Assembly (NCBI GenBank): GCA_028554795.2
Contig: CM068842.1
Location: 25,454,590 to 25,518,589 of the forward strand
From: Sinohyriopsis cumingii
Lineage: Eukaryota > Mollusca > Bivalvia > Unionida > Unionidae
DNA: 64,000 nucleotides
Direction: 5' to 3'
Below, piece by piece: positions 30,423 to 44,439 of this stretch; within the stretch, counting starts at the first letter, position 1, and every line of letters begins with the position of its first letter. The translations under genes were made by a program, and so were the position numbers. The notes beneath the pieces were generated by a model. That model was not told the origin of the DNA. It was given only the letters and a program-made list of their open reading frames with translations, and searched no databases.

Positions 30423-31021
30423 TAAATTCTGATTGATAGGGCAACAATATACTGGCCCAATTGACTTTTAAATTTCTTTTTCACTTCAAGTCTGCCCATT
30501 TATATTTCATACTTTGCCCTGTTAGTACTTTAAGTATATTTCTGGGTAGAGCACCTGGCAATGAATCCTGAACATCTTGTCTGGCTGCACTTGGTATGAA
30601 ATTATCCCAAATATTTAAAGTCCAAACAACACATGTACTATGGGTGGTAGACAGAAACACAAAACATCCATTAGCTCAAGTATTATCTGTAATAAGTATC
30701 CACTTCAGCCAAGTCCATGAATGAATTAGTTACCTAAGGAGGCTACAAGCAAGAAGATGAAAATACCTGGCACAATTAATATTGTGAAAGATACATCTAT
30801 GGACATATTTCTATTAAATACGATATTTTAAAAATAAACCATTAACTTTTCATTAAACAGACTCAACATTTCAATCACTATTCTCATTGCTACACATCAG
30901 CAGATAAAAATTTATTTCTTATATGTGAAGCCCATTTGTCCTAAATGTATATGTTTATAAATGTGCAAAAAAGAACTATACATGTACAAGTGGTTATATT
31001 CCTTCAAATTGTGCAGTAAAT

Positions 31022-31258
31022 GCTGTTGTGTGTTTGATGCCATTTTTCAGTATATGATAGGTTATACATGTCAACCAGTATATCTGATGGAGGAAAAAAC
31101 CAGGAAACCCCAGCAAAAAACAATGGACCCACTGGAAGCTACTGGAAAGCTTTGTCACATACCCACACTGGCTGAGCCTGAGTCCCAAACTCACTCAGAG
31201 AGAGGTGAGATGACAGTGACTGGTAAAAGTGTGCACTTCTGACCACTCAACTTTACCT
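31022..31258 (-). repeat. SINE family A, copy 3 (degenerate)
   Basis: A diverged minus-strand copy retaining ATGCCATTTTTCAG near its tail and GAGGTGAGATGACAGTGA near its head. It abuts copy 4 in opposite orientation. Confidence 0.7.
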
Positions 31259-31262
31259 GAGG

Positions 31263-31495
31263 CATCTAAGTGCTCATCATTACGGATCACTGCCATCTCA
31301 CCTCTGTCTACGTGGATTCGAGTCTCAGATTCGGCTAATGTGTTTAGTGAGAAAACTTGCCAGTAGCTTCTCGTGGGTTGGTGGTTCTTTCAGGGATTTT
31401 CCTGGGTTATTCCTACACCATTTATACTAGCCGCCATGTATAGCCCATCTTGAGCTGAAAAATGGCGTTAAATCCTACAACAACTTCTACTATCT
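31263..31495 (+). repeat. SINE family A, copy 4
   Basis: Plus-strand copy: GATTCGAGTCTCAGATTCGG at the B-box region, then the body and AAAAATGGCGTTAAATCC with a short (CAA) tail. It sits head to head with copy 3. Confidence 0.75.
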
Positions 31496-34400
31496 GGTAC
31501 CCCCAAATGCTGTGCAAAGTAAGGGACCAAGAAGATAATGACAAAAAAAGTTATGTTTGTAATATTTGCATTTAAATTTTTGTCTGTGCTGTCCACCTAT
31601 AGTTATTAATAATGATCTTGCTGTTCGGATTTTGTTTGGTGCCAGCAACTGGATAAGTCTAATACATTTCCCAAATGTCTGAGTAGGATTTGACCAGGTT
31701 GGACAATTTCAGACCTGCCAACCTTAACAAGACTGTCTCAGTATGGCAATTTTTTTTTCTTCTGTAAGTTTGACCAGTTTTCAGTAAGGTGTAATAAAAC
31801 ATCATGTACTGATATTGTCAAGTTGGAAAATGTGTATTTCAAAAGTTAAGTATTCCAAACTGATGTATTGATGGTAAACATTATGATCATCTGAAAAGTT
31901 TGAAAAGTACACATACACATTAATTACCTCTAGTCAAGCTGCACAAACTTCAGTTCAAAACCCTATGTGTCTCAAGAGGTTGTTGCTACCTCTTAATTCT
32001 TGGAATTTTTTCTTCATTTCACATGACCCACTCGTATCTTTCTGCACATGACATACTCAAATTGACATGTGATTAGAGCTTAAATGGGTGCCCAACCGTT
32101 GACAATAAACTGGGTAAAACACATGTGCCATCGGATACACATTTACAGTAAGTTTTCTACTAGTGCATGTGGCCCTATAAGCCCTTGTCTTGTAAAGGCA
32201 GTGTTCACTTTGTTTATAATAACAATCTTTCTTATATAGCCGCTAATTTAATATATTTACTTGTTTTCAGTGCTAAGTGGAGTTCTACCTCTTCCAGTAA
32301 ATATCTGACCATAATCTCTTATCTTATTTTCCCCATGTGACAACCCTTTGCTTGAGCTGCAAGTAATAAAGAGGGTGGTTAATTGATCTTGCTGCACAAC
32401 TTAAAAGTGCTCAGTTGCAACCATTAATAGATACAATCAATGTGTTACTTGCAGAGCCCAAGCTCAGTCTCAACATAAGCACCCACATATAACAGCAAGG
32501 CTAAGGAAAGATTATCAGACAATAGTTACGATGACTAGACCAAGATGATTACTAGACAAAAATCGAGGAATTTGTAACTTTATCAGACAGTGGGGATGAA
32601 TTCTTGAACATAGTGACATTTATAGGACCTGTGAATCAAGCACACTCAATAATACAAGTATTTTTACAGTTTTGCTGTTAATTTTCCTGTCCTCCTATTT
32701 ATATACTGATCCAGTTATTTTTCCAAAATGCAAAACTGATTCACTGATGACAAGTCACACCTTCAGATGGATATGATTTGCAAAACACCCCCCCCCACTT
32801 GTATACCCTGACAAAATACACTTTTGCATAACATCCATGCCAGTGTCAATCTACAACAAAGCAGTTCAGGTTTGTACACATTTAATACAATTTCCCATTA
32901 ATTGGGTATCCTGGTATCCAATCATTAAGATCAATGGGTACCAGATAGAATTTTTCTAAAATTTTCATAGCCCTACATGCAATGTTCAATAAACAAATTG
33001 TGTCCGTTCCTGCTTTGTTCTGAACAAATCTGAATATTCCAATTTATTCTTCTGTACTGATTATTACAACTTTTGTATGAGGCTTATTTTTTTGCTGTCC
33101 TCATTAACATGTATCAGTAGCTGGATGCCATTTTCAAAACTTTTATAATCAACAGTTTGATCATGCAGATGCTTTAGATGGAAATATATGTAAATATGTA
33201 CTGTTTAAAGCACCTTGGTATTACTGTAAAGTTAGTCTCGTTCTCGAATTCCACTAGAGCTAGCATGAAACCCTGATCCAAATCAAACACGGAGGAGCCA
33301 ATTATCCAGATTCTACCACAATCATATTTCTGTAGTTTTTCCTTTAACTCCTTATTTGTAAGACCATATTTTAATGGTCATTTTCATAAGACTTATGGCA
33401 AAGTCATAAGGGTTGGCAGATCTGCAATTTGTTCCACCTAATTTTTGGCAAAGAAACTGATAAAAATCATTATTTTTTTGATTTATGTAATATCTTCTTG
33501 TACTTTTATAACAGTGGCAATTTCATCCAATAGTAAGAAAGTCATGTCCATAGCTTTGATAATTGATTTAATTGATGTATGTCCCTGTTGTCTGTGAAAC
33601 TCAACCAATCAATGCAGGTTTTTCTCACACTCTAGGCTAATCGTATGTAGGGAAAATACAGTGTGACTGGCTTACTAGAAAGGTGTTTTATACACAGAAG
33701 TATGGCTGTGCCAATGTTATTTAGAAGTTGAAAATGCCCCCAACAAAACATTTAAAATTAAATGAATTTCTTGCGAACTCTTCTGACCTCGATCTGCGAT
33801 TCTTGATTGTGATAAAGAACAAACTACCAGCAAACCAAAATCAGTCTACCTGGCTAAGGATTTATATCTAAGGTTATCACACAAGGAACAGAAACAACGC
33901 ATACGTATGGATGCATGGAATTTATTTCATTGTTAGCAATGCCAAGAGTATTGTTACTTTAAAAGTTTGCTTGATGTAAGTTACCAAATATCAACACACA
34001 AGAAAAATTATTACACCCCGCAACACAACCTATGTCATGGGAAGTGATGCATTCCAGTAATTTTAAGTCATGATGCATTTTCACTTTGAATATTTTGCTT
34101 TAAATTCTGTCTTAATCAAACCTTTCTGGTAAAGGATAGTGTGTATCAAAGGCAACAGATTATCAACTAATCAGTTACTTTCTTTGGGTATTGTATGACA
34201 TGTAATTTCTTCAAACACCTCAACCGAACATTATGTCAACGATACAAGCAAGATACTACAATGTGTAAAAGCCTGAAAATATTATGTTCCGAGTTAAGCA
34301 GTAGGGTTAAAACCTTACTAATACACGACTTCAAGAAATATATAATAAGAGCCAGGGTTTGTAACCTGAGACATTGCAGAACCACACCTAGCCCTCAATT

Positions 34401-34790
34401 TCTGAATTGTATTTGCATCTACAGTGCCACTTTTTAGGAATCTGTGTTATTTTAATGAGGATATCCAGGAGCTATCACCCATCTACGTAAATTAAATTGA
34501 CGAAATGTTGAGCTATCGAATCTTAAAATTTTCAGATTTTTCATCATGTCAGACAATGTTAAACAAGCCAAGGTAACTTGTATTTTCAAGACTGTGCAAT
34601 GTTCTTGATGCACTGTCACACGAATTTATCCACAGAAATTCCCTTTCATTTTATCAACTTTCAAAATTACTGATAAATAATTACTGATCAACTGCTGATA
34701 TTTTAATTTTGCCACTGTGAAGTGAGTAAAGAGTCTGTGATATTATAACTAGAAAAACGTGTCTTCTGTTAAATACAACACTTAACATAC

Positions 34791-34862
34791 CTCTGCTGAT
34801 TGCTTGCCATTGTAGGACATCTTTTTTATAGCAACAATCTCTTTGGTAACCACATTGCGAGC
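34791..34862 (-). CDS. TAOK: TAO kinase exon 3 (ATP-binding lysine)
   Basis: Encodes residues 45-68: ARNVVTKEIVAIKKMSYNG and KQSAE. K57 in VAIKK is the ATP-anchoring lysine. The acceptor is TATTTCAG and the donor GTATGT; phase 0 on both sides. Confidence 0.97.
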
Positions 34863-36099
34863 CTGAAATACAAATGCAGTTCTTTAATATCACTTTGATA
34901 TGACAGTTAAACCTCATTATAATTCCTCAAGAGCATGTAATTTTGATTTCTGCTCATGACAAAATGAAATAAGTTTTAAAACTAAAGTATATTTTTCTAA
35001 TAATACTTACCCAATAATACTAACATAGTGACTAACCTTCACTACCTACAAAAAATACAGCCCTCTATAAAAGATATCTAAATTTCATAAAAATGAAGGG
35101 AGTAGGATGCTTACCAATTTAAGCGTAGGCAAAAGCCATAACAGTATGCTCGCATTTGCAGGGATGAGTAGGAGAGATTTACAGTAATGCTATCAAGTAA
35201 ATATTCAGTCTTACTTTATAAAAATAATTCTTTCTCCACTTAATACATTACCCAATCACATTAAAACTAGAAGAATAGGTAAAAGGAGGAGAAAATGCAT
35301 GAGCATTCAAACTTTACACATGTCATTGGGAGTATGATTAATGCTCTACTCATAGAACTAACTTCTACTGTGATTGCAGTGCAACCAAAGATTATGCATT
35401 TAACCTGTGGAAAGGAGAACACTATGGGGTCCCCCACCTGACTATTACCTTATCTGCACAAGTTTCCTGTGCAAATCTAAATCCAATGAAAGCCAGGAAT
35501 TAAGATGCACTGTCATGAATTGGGTGTGGTAACTGCCTGATAAGTTACTAGTGACCAGTCAAGATTTTGCTCTCATTTGTGTAGCAACATGCCATAAATA
35601 GAAACTGGAAAACAAACCATTCAGCTAACTCTGGGCTTACCCAATTCATTCTTTCAACCACTCAAACAAGGTAGAGTGATTACAGAAAATTCACTTCTCC
35701 CACCTGCATTTTCAATTATCCCAAAGGTTCTGATTTCTTGCCATCATTAAGAACATAATGACAATATATATGCGACTTAGATGGCCACCTGAAATTCTAT
35801 ACCAATAATGACTCGAACACAGATAATTTAATACGGCAGAGGGCACATCATGCATTTAATCAAAGACTGAATTTAAACACCAAGCTTGCATCATCAGAAT
35901 TCATTCAAAGTTAATGGATTGGGGGTATTTATCCTAAGAACAATTTATGTTCTAACATAGAAAACAACAGCAACCATTGCTGGAACGTGTTTTTCCTGAT
36001 AAGAAAAGGTAAGCAATAAAACAGTCACAGGCAAAATAGTAATTACATTTAAATACTGATGCTGTGATTTCATGGTAAGTAACAGTGAACAGTGCTCAA

Positions 36100-37230
36100 A
36101 GAAAATGTTTTTAGACACAGGTCCCAGGCCAGTGACTTAAATAAACTCTCAAGCCCTGACTGAAACTCCAAAAGACTGGACTCCTAATTTCCACATGTCC
36201 AAAATTTCCCTTTTTTTAAAAAAATATTGTCAGGGTTGAAAGGGGTTTGAAGGTAATTAGGAAACTGAAGTGTCATTAGGGTTCCTCACTATATTCACTA
36301 GGGACTGGATGGCCCTTGTGTTCAAACTTCTCTGCTGGATTCTCTTAGTGAATCCTGGTCATAAATGAGTTCATGTATGTCAATGTGTTGTTTGCAGTAT
36401 TTGCAAAGAATGCAGAGCCCAACCACCTTATCTTTTTTCTTCTTATTTTTGCTGACGTGCTTCACAAAGTAAAATTCCACCAACCAAGAGTTGTGAAATT
36501 TATTTTTGATGGGCTTAGCTAATTGCCTTCTAAATTGGCTTAAAAAATTAATTATAACTGAATACTATTTCAGCAAAAGAAATGATCATGCTTTGCATTC
36601 TATATATGCAGCAATATCTGACTTCAAAGAAATGTTGCCACTGTTCACAAACTTGTCAAAAATATAATCCACTGCAGATTTCAAATACATCTCACTAGCT
36701 ACTGTCAGTCAATTAATATGTGAAATGGTGTTTTATACCTGATCTCCTTGCCTTTAATTGCCGCTATTTAAACTGTGCAAAGAATATTATTACTTCAGTT
36801 CCAATCATGACTGTTTACCGTGTATATATGCTACATGTAACGGGTATACACACAAAGTGGGGGGGGGGGTGTTGTTGAAGATTACTGAAAATTGTGATTT
36901 TTGGAAACAAAATTGTGTCTGGGGTTTGATAGGTACGAAATCATATTTTGAGCATGACATGCCATGCTTCAATTTGGTTAAAATCAGATCTCAATTTCAT
37001 GTAGGACACTGGTGATCCGATTTAGATTGTGTCATGTTATGGCAATATGTCAACATCAAAAAATACATTTACACATTTCATCAGCACAATCAAAGTTTCC
37101 TCAGGCAAATTCATTTCTTTTTCAACAAGCCCAGCATACACCTCACTTAGAATACAGGTAGGGCCTGATCTAAAATTAGAGGTGCCCGAGCATTGGGCTA
37201 TTTGATTTTTGAGCAATGGCAAAATTTCTG
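36100..37230. repeat. diverged duplicated segment, copy 1
   Basis: Collinear with 44440-46470 over its length: shared strings include CTCTGCTGGATTCTC, GTGACTTAAATAAACTC, GAAATGATCATGCTTT, CCAATCATGACTGTTTAC and CACCTCACTTAGAATACAGG. The copies differ by many substitutions and indels, so the duplication is old or represents two copies of an unrecognised dispersed element. Confidence 0.8.
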
Positions 37231-37384
37231 CTCCTCCTTGAGTAAAGCGATCAGCGCTATTCTAGAATTTTAAGTTCACCATAAACTCTAGAACTGACTT
37301 CTCCATAATAAATCCTATCTATCAAACAATGCATTTTGTGCATTTACCATGCATTCTGATTGGCTCCTTTGCTGTCATGACCAA

Positions 37385-38218
37385 TAGGGCATAACCGATT
37401 AGCATTTTTCTACTGATTTCCAATTCCGGATTTTTGGCATGAAATTTTTCCGATTCCGGATACGATTCAATTAATTGGAAATGCTAAATTAAAAGGTTTT
37501 TCAAATTAACTTTTTAAACTGTGTTACACACGTTTTGCATATCACACCGATGTCACAAGGGGAAGGATATGGCAGGACTATAGCAAAATGCAACGAAGTT
37601 CAAAGCCACAAAGAATCCATGAAATTTTTTATTTTTTTGCCAGTTCCGACCCATTCTTTGTTCAACAATTAGTTGATCTTGCCGCTAGGCTTTTATTTTC
37701 CCGCCTTAATCATTTATGTCGGCAAGCGGCCAGTTCCATCCTGTACTTTATTCAACAATTAGTTGATCTTGCCGCCATGCTTTAATGTCGCGGTCAAATA
37801 AAAATAAAACAGGCTTTTGTTTGGTCCTATAAAGTTGGCCTCTTGCGGAATCATTTTCTTTTAATACCTCATTAGCATGTGTCAATGTATTCAATATTAT
37901 GCCTTCATTATTGAGGATGTTGACATAAACGGGTAGGACTGTATTATATATTTTAATAAATTTAAATCTTTCGGTCTAACTCAAGTATTATCGTTTCACC
38001 CCATTCTGTTGACCATATTGGACTTTTCTGACTTCTTATTTAACTTTATTAACGCACTATCGAATGACACGCAGTGTTAGACACGGTGCTATAGAAATTC
38101 AACTTTATTATTTTTATTATCCGAATCGGTTGTTCCTGCCTTGTCCGACTCCGATTAATCGGAAGTTCATACTATCCGGTGGAATCCGATTTCCGGATCA
38201 AAAGTCGGTTATGCCCTA
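37385..38218. mobile_element. non-autonomous hAT-type element (834 bp)
   Basis: The terminal inverted repeats are TAGGGCATAACCGA at 37385 and its inverse TCGGTTATGCCCTA ending at 38218. They are flanked by a perfect 8-bp target duplication ATGACCAA at 37377-37384 and 38219-38226, the hAT signature. Internally there are repeated CCGATTCCGG-type motifs near both ends and two copies of TTCAACAATTAGTTGATCTT (about 37660-37775). It has no transposase ORF. Confidence 0.93.
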
Positions 38219-40144
38219 ATGACCAAATTAGTGAATGAGTACTGATGGTGTTTCCCAGTGACCCCCCCATTTTTAATTTGACCCTCACTGTTGCATCCCC
38301 CGGGGGATACACTGTATGATAAACTATTGATTAATGTTAGATACTTTAATTATGTTAGAAGTACTTAACAGTGTGGGAGTAGCCAACTGAAATAAGCTCA
38401 CTATATACATGACTGTGATTGCGAGCTCTTTATTCCAACCCCATTACTTGACCTGATTTGATAAGACACATGTATAGCACAGATCAACAGTTGATTGATT
38501 GTAACAAGTGAACCAGCACCTTAAAATCGTATAGCACAGGTCAACATTTGATTGATTGTAACAAGTGAACCAGCACCTTAACGGTAAACAATTTGGGGAA
38601 CAATTGCTTTAAGCTAGAATTGAAATTTTCAGTGATATCTTACATACTAAATTGAAAATGTGTGAAAATCTGTGTGGGACCGCCCAATTTTCAAAAAAAC
38701 TGCTATATCAAAAGAATCGGAAAAAAGTCTCTTTAGCATTTTAGTAAATTAAATTCTTAAAATTAAAAAAAGAGATGCCAACACAAATATACACATTTCT
38801 CCATTCCTCAATGCCAGCAACACCCCCACCCCTGACTGCATTCATTGTCGAAACACTCATCTCCATCTGATCCTCCTAAATCATAATACCAAATATAATC
38901 CTTCAATTAATGTAAATGTAACCAAGGTTGTATACAAAACAAGAGTTCATATTACCCAAGACAATGTGACCATTGACTCCACTCCCTCCACCCCCTCGGG
39001 TATACAGCCCATTGATTGCCATGTAAAATCATACCAAATATGCTTTCTCTTAACCAATCAGCACAGAAGGAGTTCACTTTACAAGGACAGTTCAATGACA
39101 TGTACATGGATGTACAGATGGACATGTTCTATCCCAAGAAAGTGCAGATGTTAAAAAAGCACGACTACATACACTGGCACTGAACAATTTCTGTTTAAAT
39201 AACTGCTAGACATAGGAGAGCATGGGGGAAATGTCCTTGACAACAGACATGATCGCTTAATTTTCTTTTAAATGGGCACTGCTTATTTTATTAACCAAAA
39301 ATGTACATGAGCATTGCAAACAGACATAAAAGTGTCACAGTTTATTTCATTTAAATATTCTGTACTACAACCTACACTATTCAAACATCATAATCTCATA
39401 TTGCTATCAGTCCTGACAATTGTAGGTCACCCCATTGGTTGGATCACTGGGTTAGAAGTGATAAGAGCCATACTGTTTATCTATCTTAACACTATGACGC
39501 AATACAAGTCAGAAAGGTTAAATCTAAGAATGCCTGAAGATACCATTGGTAAGCAACAGCAAGTACTTCCTGGTTCAAGACCACCGAAACTGGTAAAATG
39601 ACATTCCATACAATCCCCAAGGCAAAAAAACAAACAAATGGTGGTGTTTCTATAAAAATAGGGTAGGCATGTAGGATGTTTTTAAAAAAAATAATGGTTA
39701 GTATATATAATGTACTACACATTTCAATTACACTGCTAAACCAGCTCATTTAGGTACACAAATCAATTTTGGGATTTTTTTAAACTAGGGGTGGATGTGA
39801 GGGGTAGGCGAAGTTTACACTTTTTAGACTTCGCCTGGTAGCCTCACCCCTGAACTGGAACTAATGACAACTGACACAACATGTGATACCAGAACTGGAC
39901 GTGGTAACTCAGCCATTCAAGCATAAAGAATGCACAAGAAAATAGTGATAATAATCGTAATTAAAAAAGTTGGCTCAATAAGAAACAATTTTTAAAAAAA
40001 TGATTTTTTTTCTTCAACTCTGCTGCAATCTAAAAGAAACAGCACATGATGGAGTTTTGTGTAAGAAACCAGTTTCCCTTTAGCCTCATATGTGCATCAC
40101 AGACAACCAAATCTGACATCACTTCTCATGGTTTCTTTGTTTTC

Positions 40145-40365
40145 TTCTTCCTGTGGGCCTTATGCCATTTTCCAGCTACCCATGGTCACAGCGCATCTGG
40201 TGGTGAGGAACCCAGGAACATCTACGAACCACAAATAGTTACTGGCGAACTTTCTTGCATACCTACATTGGCAGAGTCTAAGAATAGAACCCATACAGAC
40301 AGAGGTAAAATTGTAGTGATCTGAAAAGGTAAGAACCTTAGACCACTTGGCTACCTGTGGCACTG
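40145..40365 (-). repeat. SINE family A, copy 5 (degenerate)
   Basis: A diverged minus-strand copy recognisable by TATGCCATTTTCCAGC at the tail side and CTTAGACCACTTGGCTACC (A-box complement) at the head side. The tail is lost. Confidence 0.6.
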
Positions 40366-40875
40366 ATACCAAAGTTTCATTTTTTTAAAAATCAAACCGA
40401 CCCTCAATCTCACACCAATAGGTGAAACACTCATGATGTTACTCCCTACCTGCAGACATTCTCTACCAGAATAAAAGCATCAGAAAAATTTAAAACTGAA
40501 AGATGTGCACATACAAATGTAAGAAGCAATTAATGCTCACTGTGAATGACAAAATATTACAGCCCCTTTTTTCAATATTTTGCATTAGTGCAAGCTCTGA
40601 TTCTACAATCTCTTAACTTCTGAACCCCACAGTCCGACCTTCCAACACATGAGAAGACCAAAACTGGCTTTCAAAACTGATGAGAACCTATTTGCAAAGA
40701 AGTGTATTCTCTAAATCCTTGATGGAGCCACCCACGTTGAATATCATTCCAATGTCTCTGATTATCACATTGCAAGCTTTTAAACAATACTTGAGGAAAG
40801 ATAACTCATCAAATATCCTGTGATAATTTTTAACACATATTAAGGAAACTACTCATATGTAATATCTCAACTCAC

Positions 40876-41090
40876 AAAGTATACTGCACCAAAACTTCCA
40901 TGACCAATTTCCCTGAGGTCTGTAAAAATCTTTTCTGGGTCATCAACAGAAAACAAGGCAGCAATATCTGGATCCTTCAAACTTCCTGGTTTGGGCAAGG
41001 AGGGCATTTTGACCTTGCATTGACCTCTCCCTGGCAACACTTGGGGTCAAGGTCGTATCATAGAGTGAACAGTCTGCTACATTGTTAATC
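40876..41090 (-). CDS. TAOK: TAO kinase exon 2: 5'UTR end and start codon
   Basis: The exon begins at 41090 after a CTATTTCAG acceptor. It carries 83 nt of 5'UTR and the ATG at 41005-41007 (context AAAATGC), then encodes residues 1-44: [19 protein letters not shown], the acidic [10 protein letters not shown], and the glycine-loop start [13 protein letters not shown], with donor GTGAGT at 40875. It matches MPSTNRAGSLKDPEIAELF of vertebrate TAOK1. TAO kinases are cytosolic MAP3Ks acting on MKK3/6 (p38) and, in flies, on Hippo. At least one further non-coding 5' exon must lie at higher coordinates. Confidence 0.95.
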
Positions 41091-42749
41091 CTGAAATAGA
41101 TCACAAATTTATGAAAACATTAAATATTAATACATCTTGGGACAACTGTTTTCTACTCTGACAGAGCATAATGCTGCAATGCATTGTGGGGCATATTTTC
41201 GTTAATACTAAATTTAGCCCTGAATTTTTACTACAATTATAATGCCGTAATTGACGTCTCCATCTTTAATGAAACAGGATAAACTTCATTACAATGAGTT
41301 TGGATGCATGAAAATAATGACCAGAACCAAGTACACCTCTCCTTCGATAACTTGCGCACAATGGGGTCCACAAACATAGGCCTCACTATAAGCGAGGCGC
41401 GAGTTACCGAGGGACCTCCAAAAATTGAGAAATGATTGCTTTGACATCAAGAAAACCGTAAGGGGGGTGAGGTGTTAGGGAACTGGGCTATTTAATGACT
41501 GAATTCTCATTTTACAATCATGCTGATAATAATTTTTAATAATGTGCTTTTTCTAATGAAGTTGTTCGCTATTCTGTTTAAATAACATTTTTTTCTCCAA
41601 AATATCCAACATTTCAATGGAATTAATAATGAAATTTCTTATCATCCCTGAGGATATCTCTAAATGCCAGTTCAAGAATTCTCTGAAAGTCACTTGCCCA
41701 CAATGGTCCATATCTGTGAAATCAAGCTCTGTATTTTACAAAGTATTCATTTCGCTTGGCTGCCTTGTTATCTTTGATCACAGTTATGAAAGAGTTGGTT
41801 AATTTAAGGTAGTTTCTGTTACATACACAATAATGTTTATTACAGTGTTTGATTGATCAAATGAAGTGAGTTCACCCGACATATGACTGAGGCCGCTTTT
41901 AACTTATCTTTTATTCCACCTCCTTTTTTTTTAATTCAAAAGACATAATCAACATGATAATACCAAGGAAGCCAGCTTTTAATTCAGTGTAACAATAACA
42001 AATATTTCTGCAAGTCAGTTATCAAAACACGGTCGGCAATTAATTAGGTTCTCAGAGAAAAGCTCGCATAGCTGTTACGGTTGATTGACGTATTTTATGT
42101 TTAATTACAAGAGGACACATTGCACTTATGATGATTACACTAAAAAAGGAACTAAAAGATGGAACTAGAACACAAATTTCAATTGATAAAAAAATTATTT
42201 AATTTGTATTTATTTATTAAAATACTGCCTCCATTCGGCGTAAGTGACATTTTCATTGATCGAAATTCCCTTACACATCATTAATTGCAGTGTACTAGGA
42301 AAGTCGTTTGGAAAGAAAATGTAAAAAACTGTATGAGCTATTTTAAAATTTGATGTTTAATAGTGTTGATTAAAATTTCCAGGTCCTATCTACCATTTTT
42401 AATGATAAAACGAGCGATACATCAAAGTTTCCATTACCAATTTTGATCGCTATTTTCTTCAAGTACAACAAATAGGGATACATTTTGGGGGTATTTTCAG
42501 GTTTAAAAAATGGGATCCATGCCTGACACCGCGTTATAAGCGGGTTCGTGAGTTATCAGGGCATGAGTTATCGAGGGAGTGGTGTACTGTCAAACCAGCT
42601 TTTGGTTCTACATTGGATATGACTGTATGTATAGAATATAAAAGTACAAAGCAGAATGGAGATGGCAGGGGAATTTTTAAAGGTGTTGACTTAGCTTTGT
42701 TTCCACTCTGTATTGGATCAAAATAAAAGCAACAAAGGCAACTGTTTTT

Positions 42750-43135
42750 GGAGCCATGGGAGCTCAGATGTTGGAGCACTGGTCATGTGATCCAGGGGTT
42801 CCAAGTTCAATATCCACCAAGACCAGAGCCCAGTGCAGGATGGCTTCTTTAGTGTCATATTAATGATGGACACCATGATATTTTGATAAATTACTTATTA
42901 TCTCACTATACATGTAGGAGAGTGCAATGGCACTATAAGGTCACAGTTCCTTAATACAGGCATGCAATAGTGTGCAGAAAAGTGCACCCATAATTGGAGT
43001 TACTGGAAATAGAACTTTCACAACACAGCACGATAGTTCTATACCAGTTTCCCTGGTTCTTCCTGTTGTTATACTGGCCACCATGTATAACCTATCTTGT
43101 ACTGAGAAATGGCATTAAACTGAAGAAAAAAAAAC
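42750..43135 (+). repeat. tRNA-derived SINE, family C
   Basis: The head GGGAGCTCAGATGTTGGAGC followed by GGTCATGTGATCCAGGGGTTCC resembles a tRNA with A and B boxes. The 3' part (about 43020-43135) shares the family A tail module (ACTGAGAAATGGCATTAAAC plus an A-rich end), so A and C look like different tRNA heads on a common 3' domain. Confidence 0.65.
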
Positions 43136-44439
43136 GACAAATGCATTACACAAGCAGCGACATATTCCAATAATGACCATAAACAAAGAGTAGTCTTGAC
43201 AAAAAAAATAATTAAAAATTCTTTTTTCTATTAAAACAATCTAGACTATTTGTATTAAACTTTACTAGCCCTGCAATTATATTCAGTTCCCTGGCCAGTT
43301 AGGCACTGGAATTACTGTTTAATAAACAGATATATTGTATCATGATCGACTGTATAACAATAATTGTCATTGACACGATAGTTACCATCATAGTATTGCA
43401 TACAGAAACAACAGATTCAAGTGAGTCTAAGATCCTTTGCCTTTCTGACATCTATGTAAAAGCATGCCAGGGCACCTTACCAAATAATCTGGCTTAGGAT
43501 GATACTTTTTGATGCATGGAAATTGTTTTTTTATATTTTAGTACTGGCAACCATACTGAAAGGCCTTATGTCAAAATGCTTTCTACAAGATAGGAATTTG
43601 GTCAAATTCTGTTTACCAGTTATTAAGAATATATCATTTAAAAGCCTGTCTATTTCAGTAAAACAGCAATACTGAATAGTGAATCATCATGTCAAACTGT
43701 GTCGGGCAGCTTTTTAAAACTTTTTGTCATTTTATCTTTAGTCATGGACAGAGTGGCCTTATTTGTAAACAGTTACAAAGTCTTCTGACCAGGATGCTTT
43801 TAACACCTTTGGTCAGCAGTTCCTGTAAAGTTCTTTACATGTTTTCCTACCAGATCAGTATTTCTTTGACAAGTCTGAAAGACTAATGCCAGGATACCTT
43901 CTGTCAACTTTGGTCCGATTATGTAGTGTGGTTTCCAAGTAACACCTGATTAAGGATTTTCTATCTTTATTAATGGTGGCCATACTGGATAACAATTCAG
44001 CACCATTTCAATAAATATGAAAAGCGCTGATGCCAAAATGCTCCCATAAAACGTGCAAACTGGTGAATGAGTTCAATTTACATCAAATTTCGCTTTAAAT
44101 ACAGAAATGGCTGCAGTGATCTGTTTTCAGCAACTGTTTTATTAACGCTTAATTGCCATTTACTAACAATATCTGCAAATTTATTTAATTATGCTTGGTA
44201 ATTCATTCTGCAAGCTATGCAAGGAATAAAATGAAGTGCTCTTTGGTCTAAAGCTTTCTCAAAAGCAGATGGTTTCAATGAGAAAATTAGCAAAACTTAT
44301 CTTTGGCAAGAATTTGGCCATGTGTTTGCATTCTGTGTTTAATCAATATATTTGTGGTATTAACTGGTGCAGTCTACAAGGTTTAGTTCAAGTCCTGATA
44401 ATTACAACTTAGTTTTTAATGTTATTGCTCAAAAGAGAC

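Larger units (their letters stand above)
28145..34790. other. TAO kinase intron 3, with SINE copies
   Basis: A 6.6-kb non-coding interval. It contains a family B SINE (30127-30422), two family A SINEs arranged head to head (31022-31495), a GT microsatellite at about 30127-30147 and a C-run near 32790. No gene seen. Confidence 0.6.
34863..40875. other. TAO kinase intron 2, with duplicated segment and hAT element
   Basis: A 6-kb non-coding interval. It contains one copy of a segment duplicated at 44.4-46.5 kb, a hAT-type MITE at 37385-38218, a roughly 60-bp direct duplication at 38470-38583 (GATTGATTGTAACAAGTGAA shared), and a degenerate family A SINE at 40145-40365. No gene seen. Confidence 0.6.
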
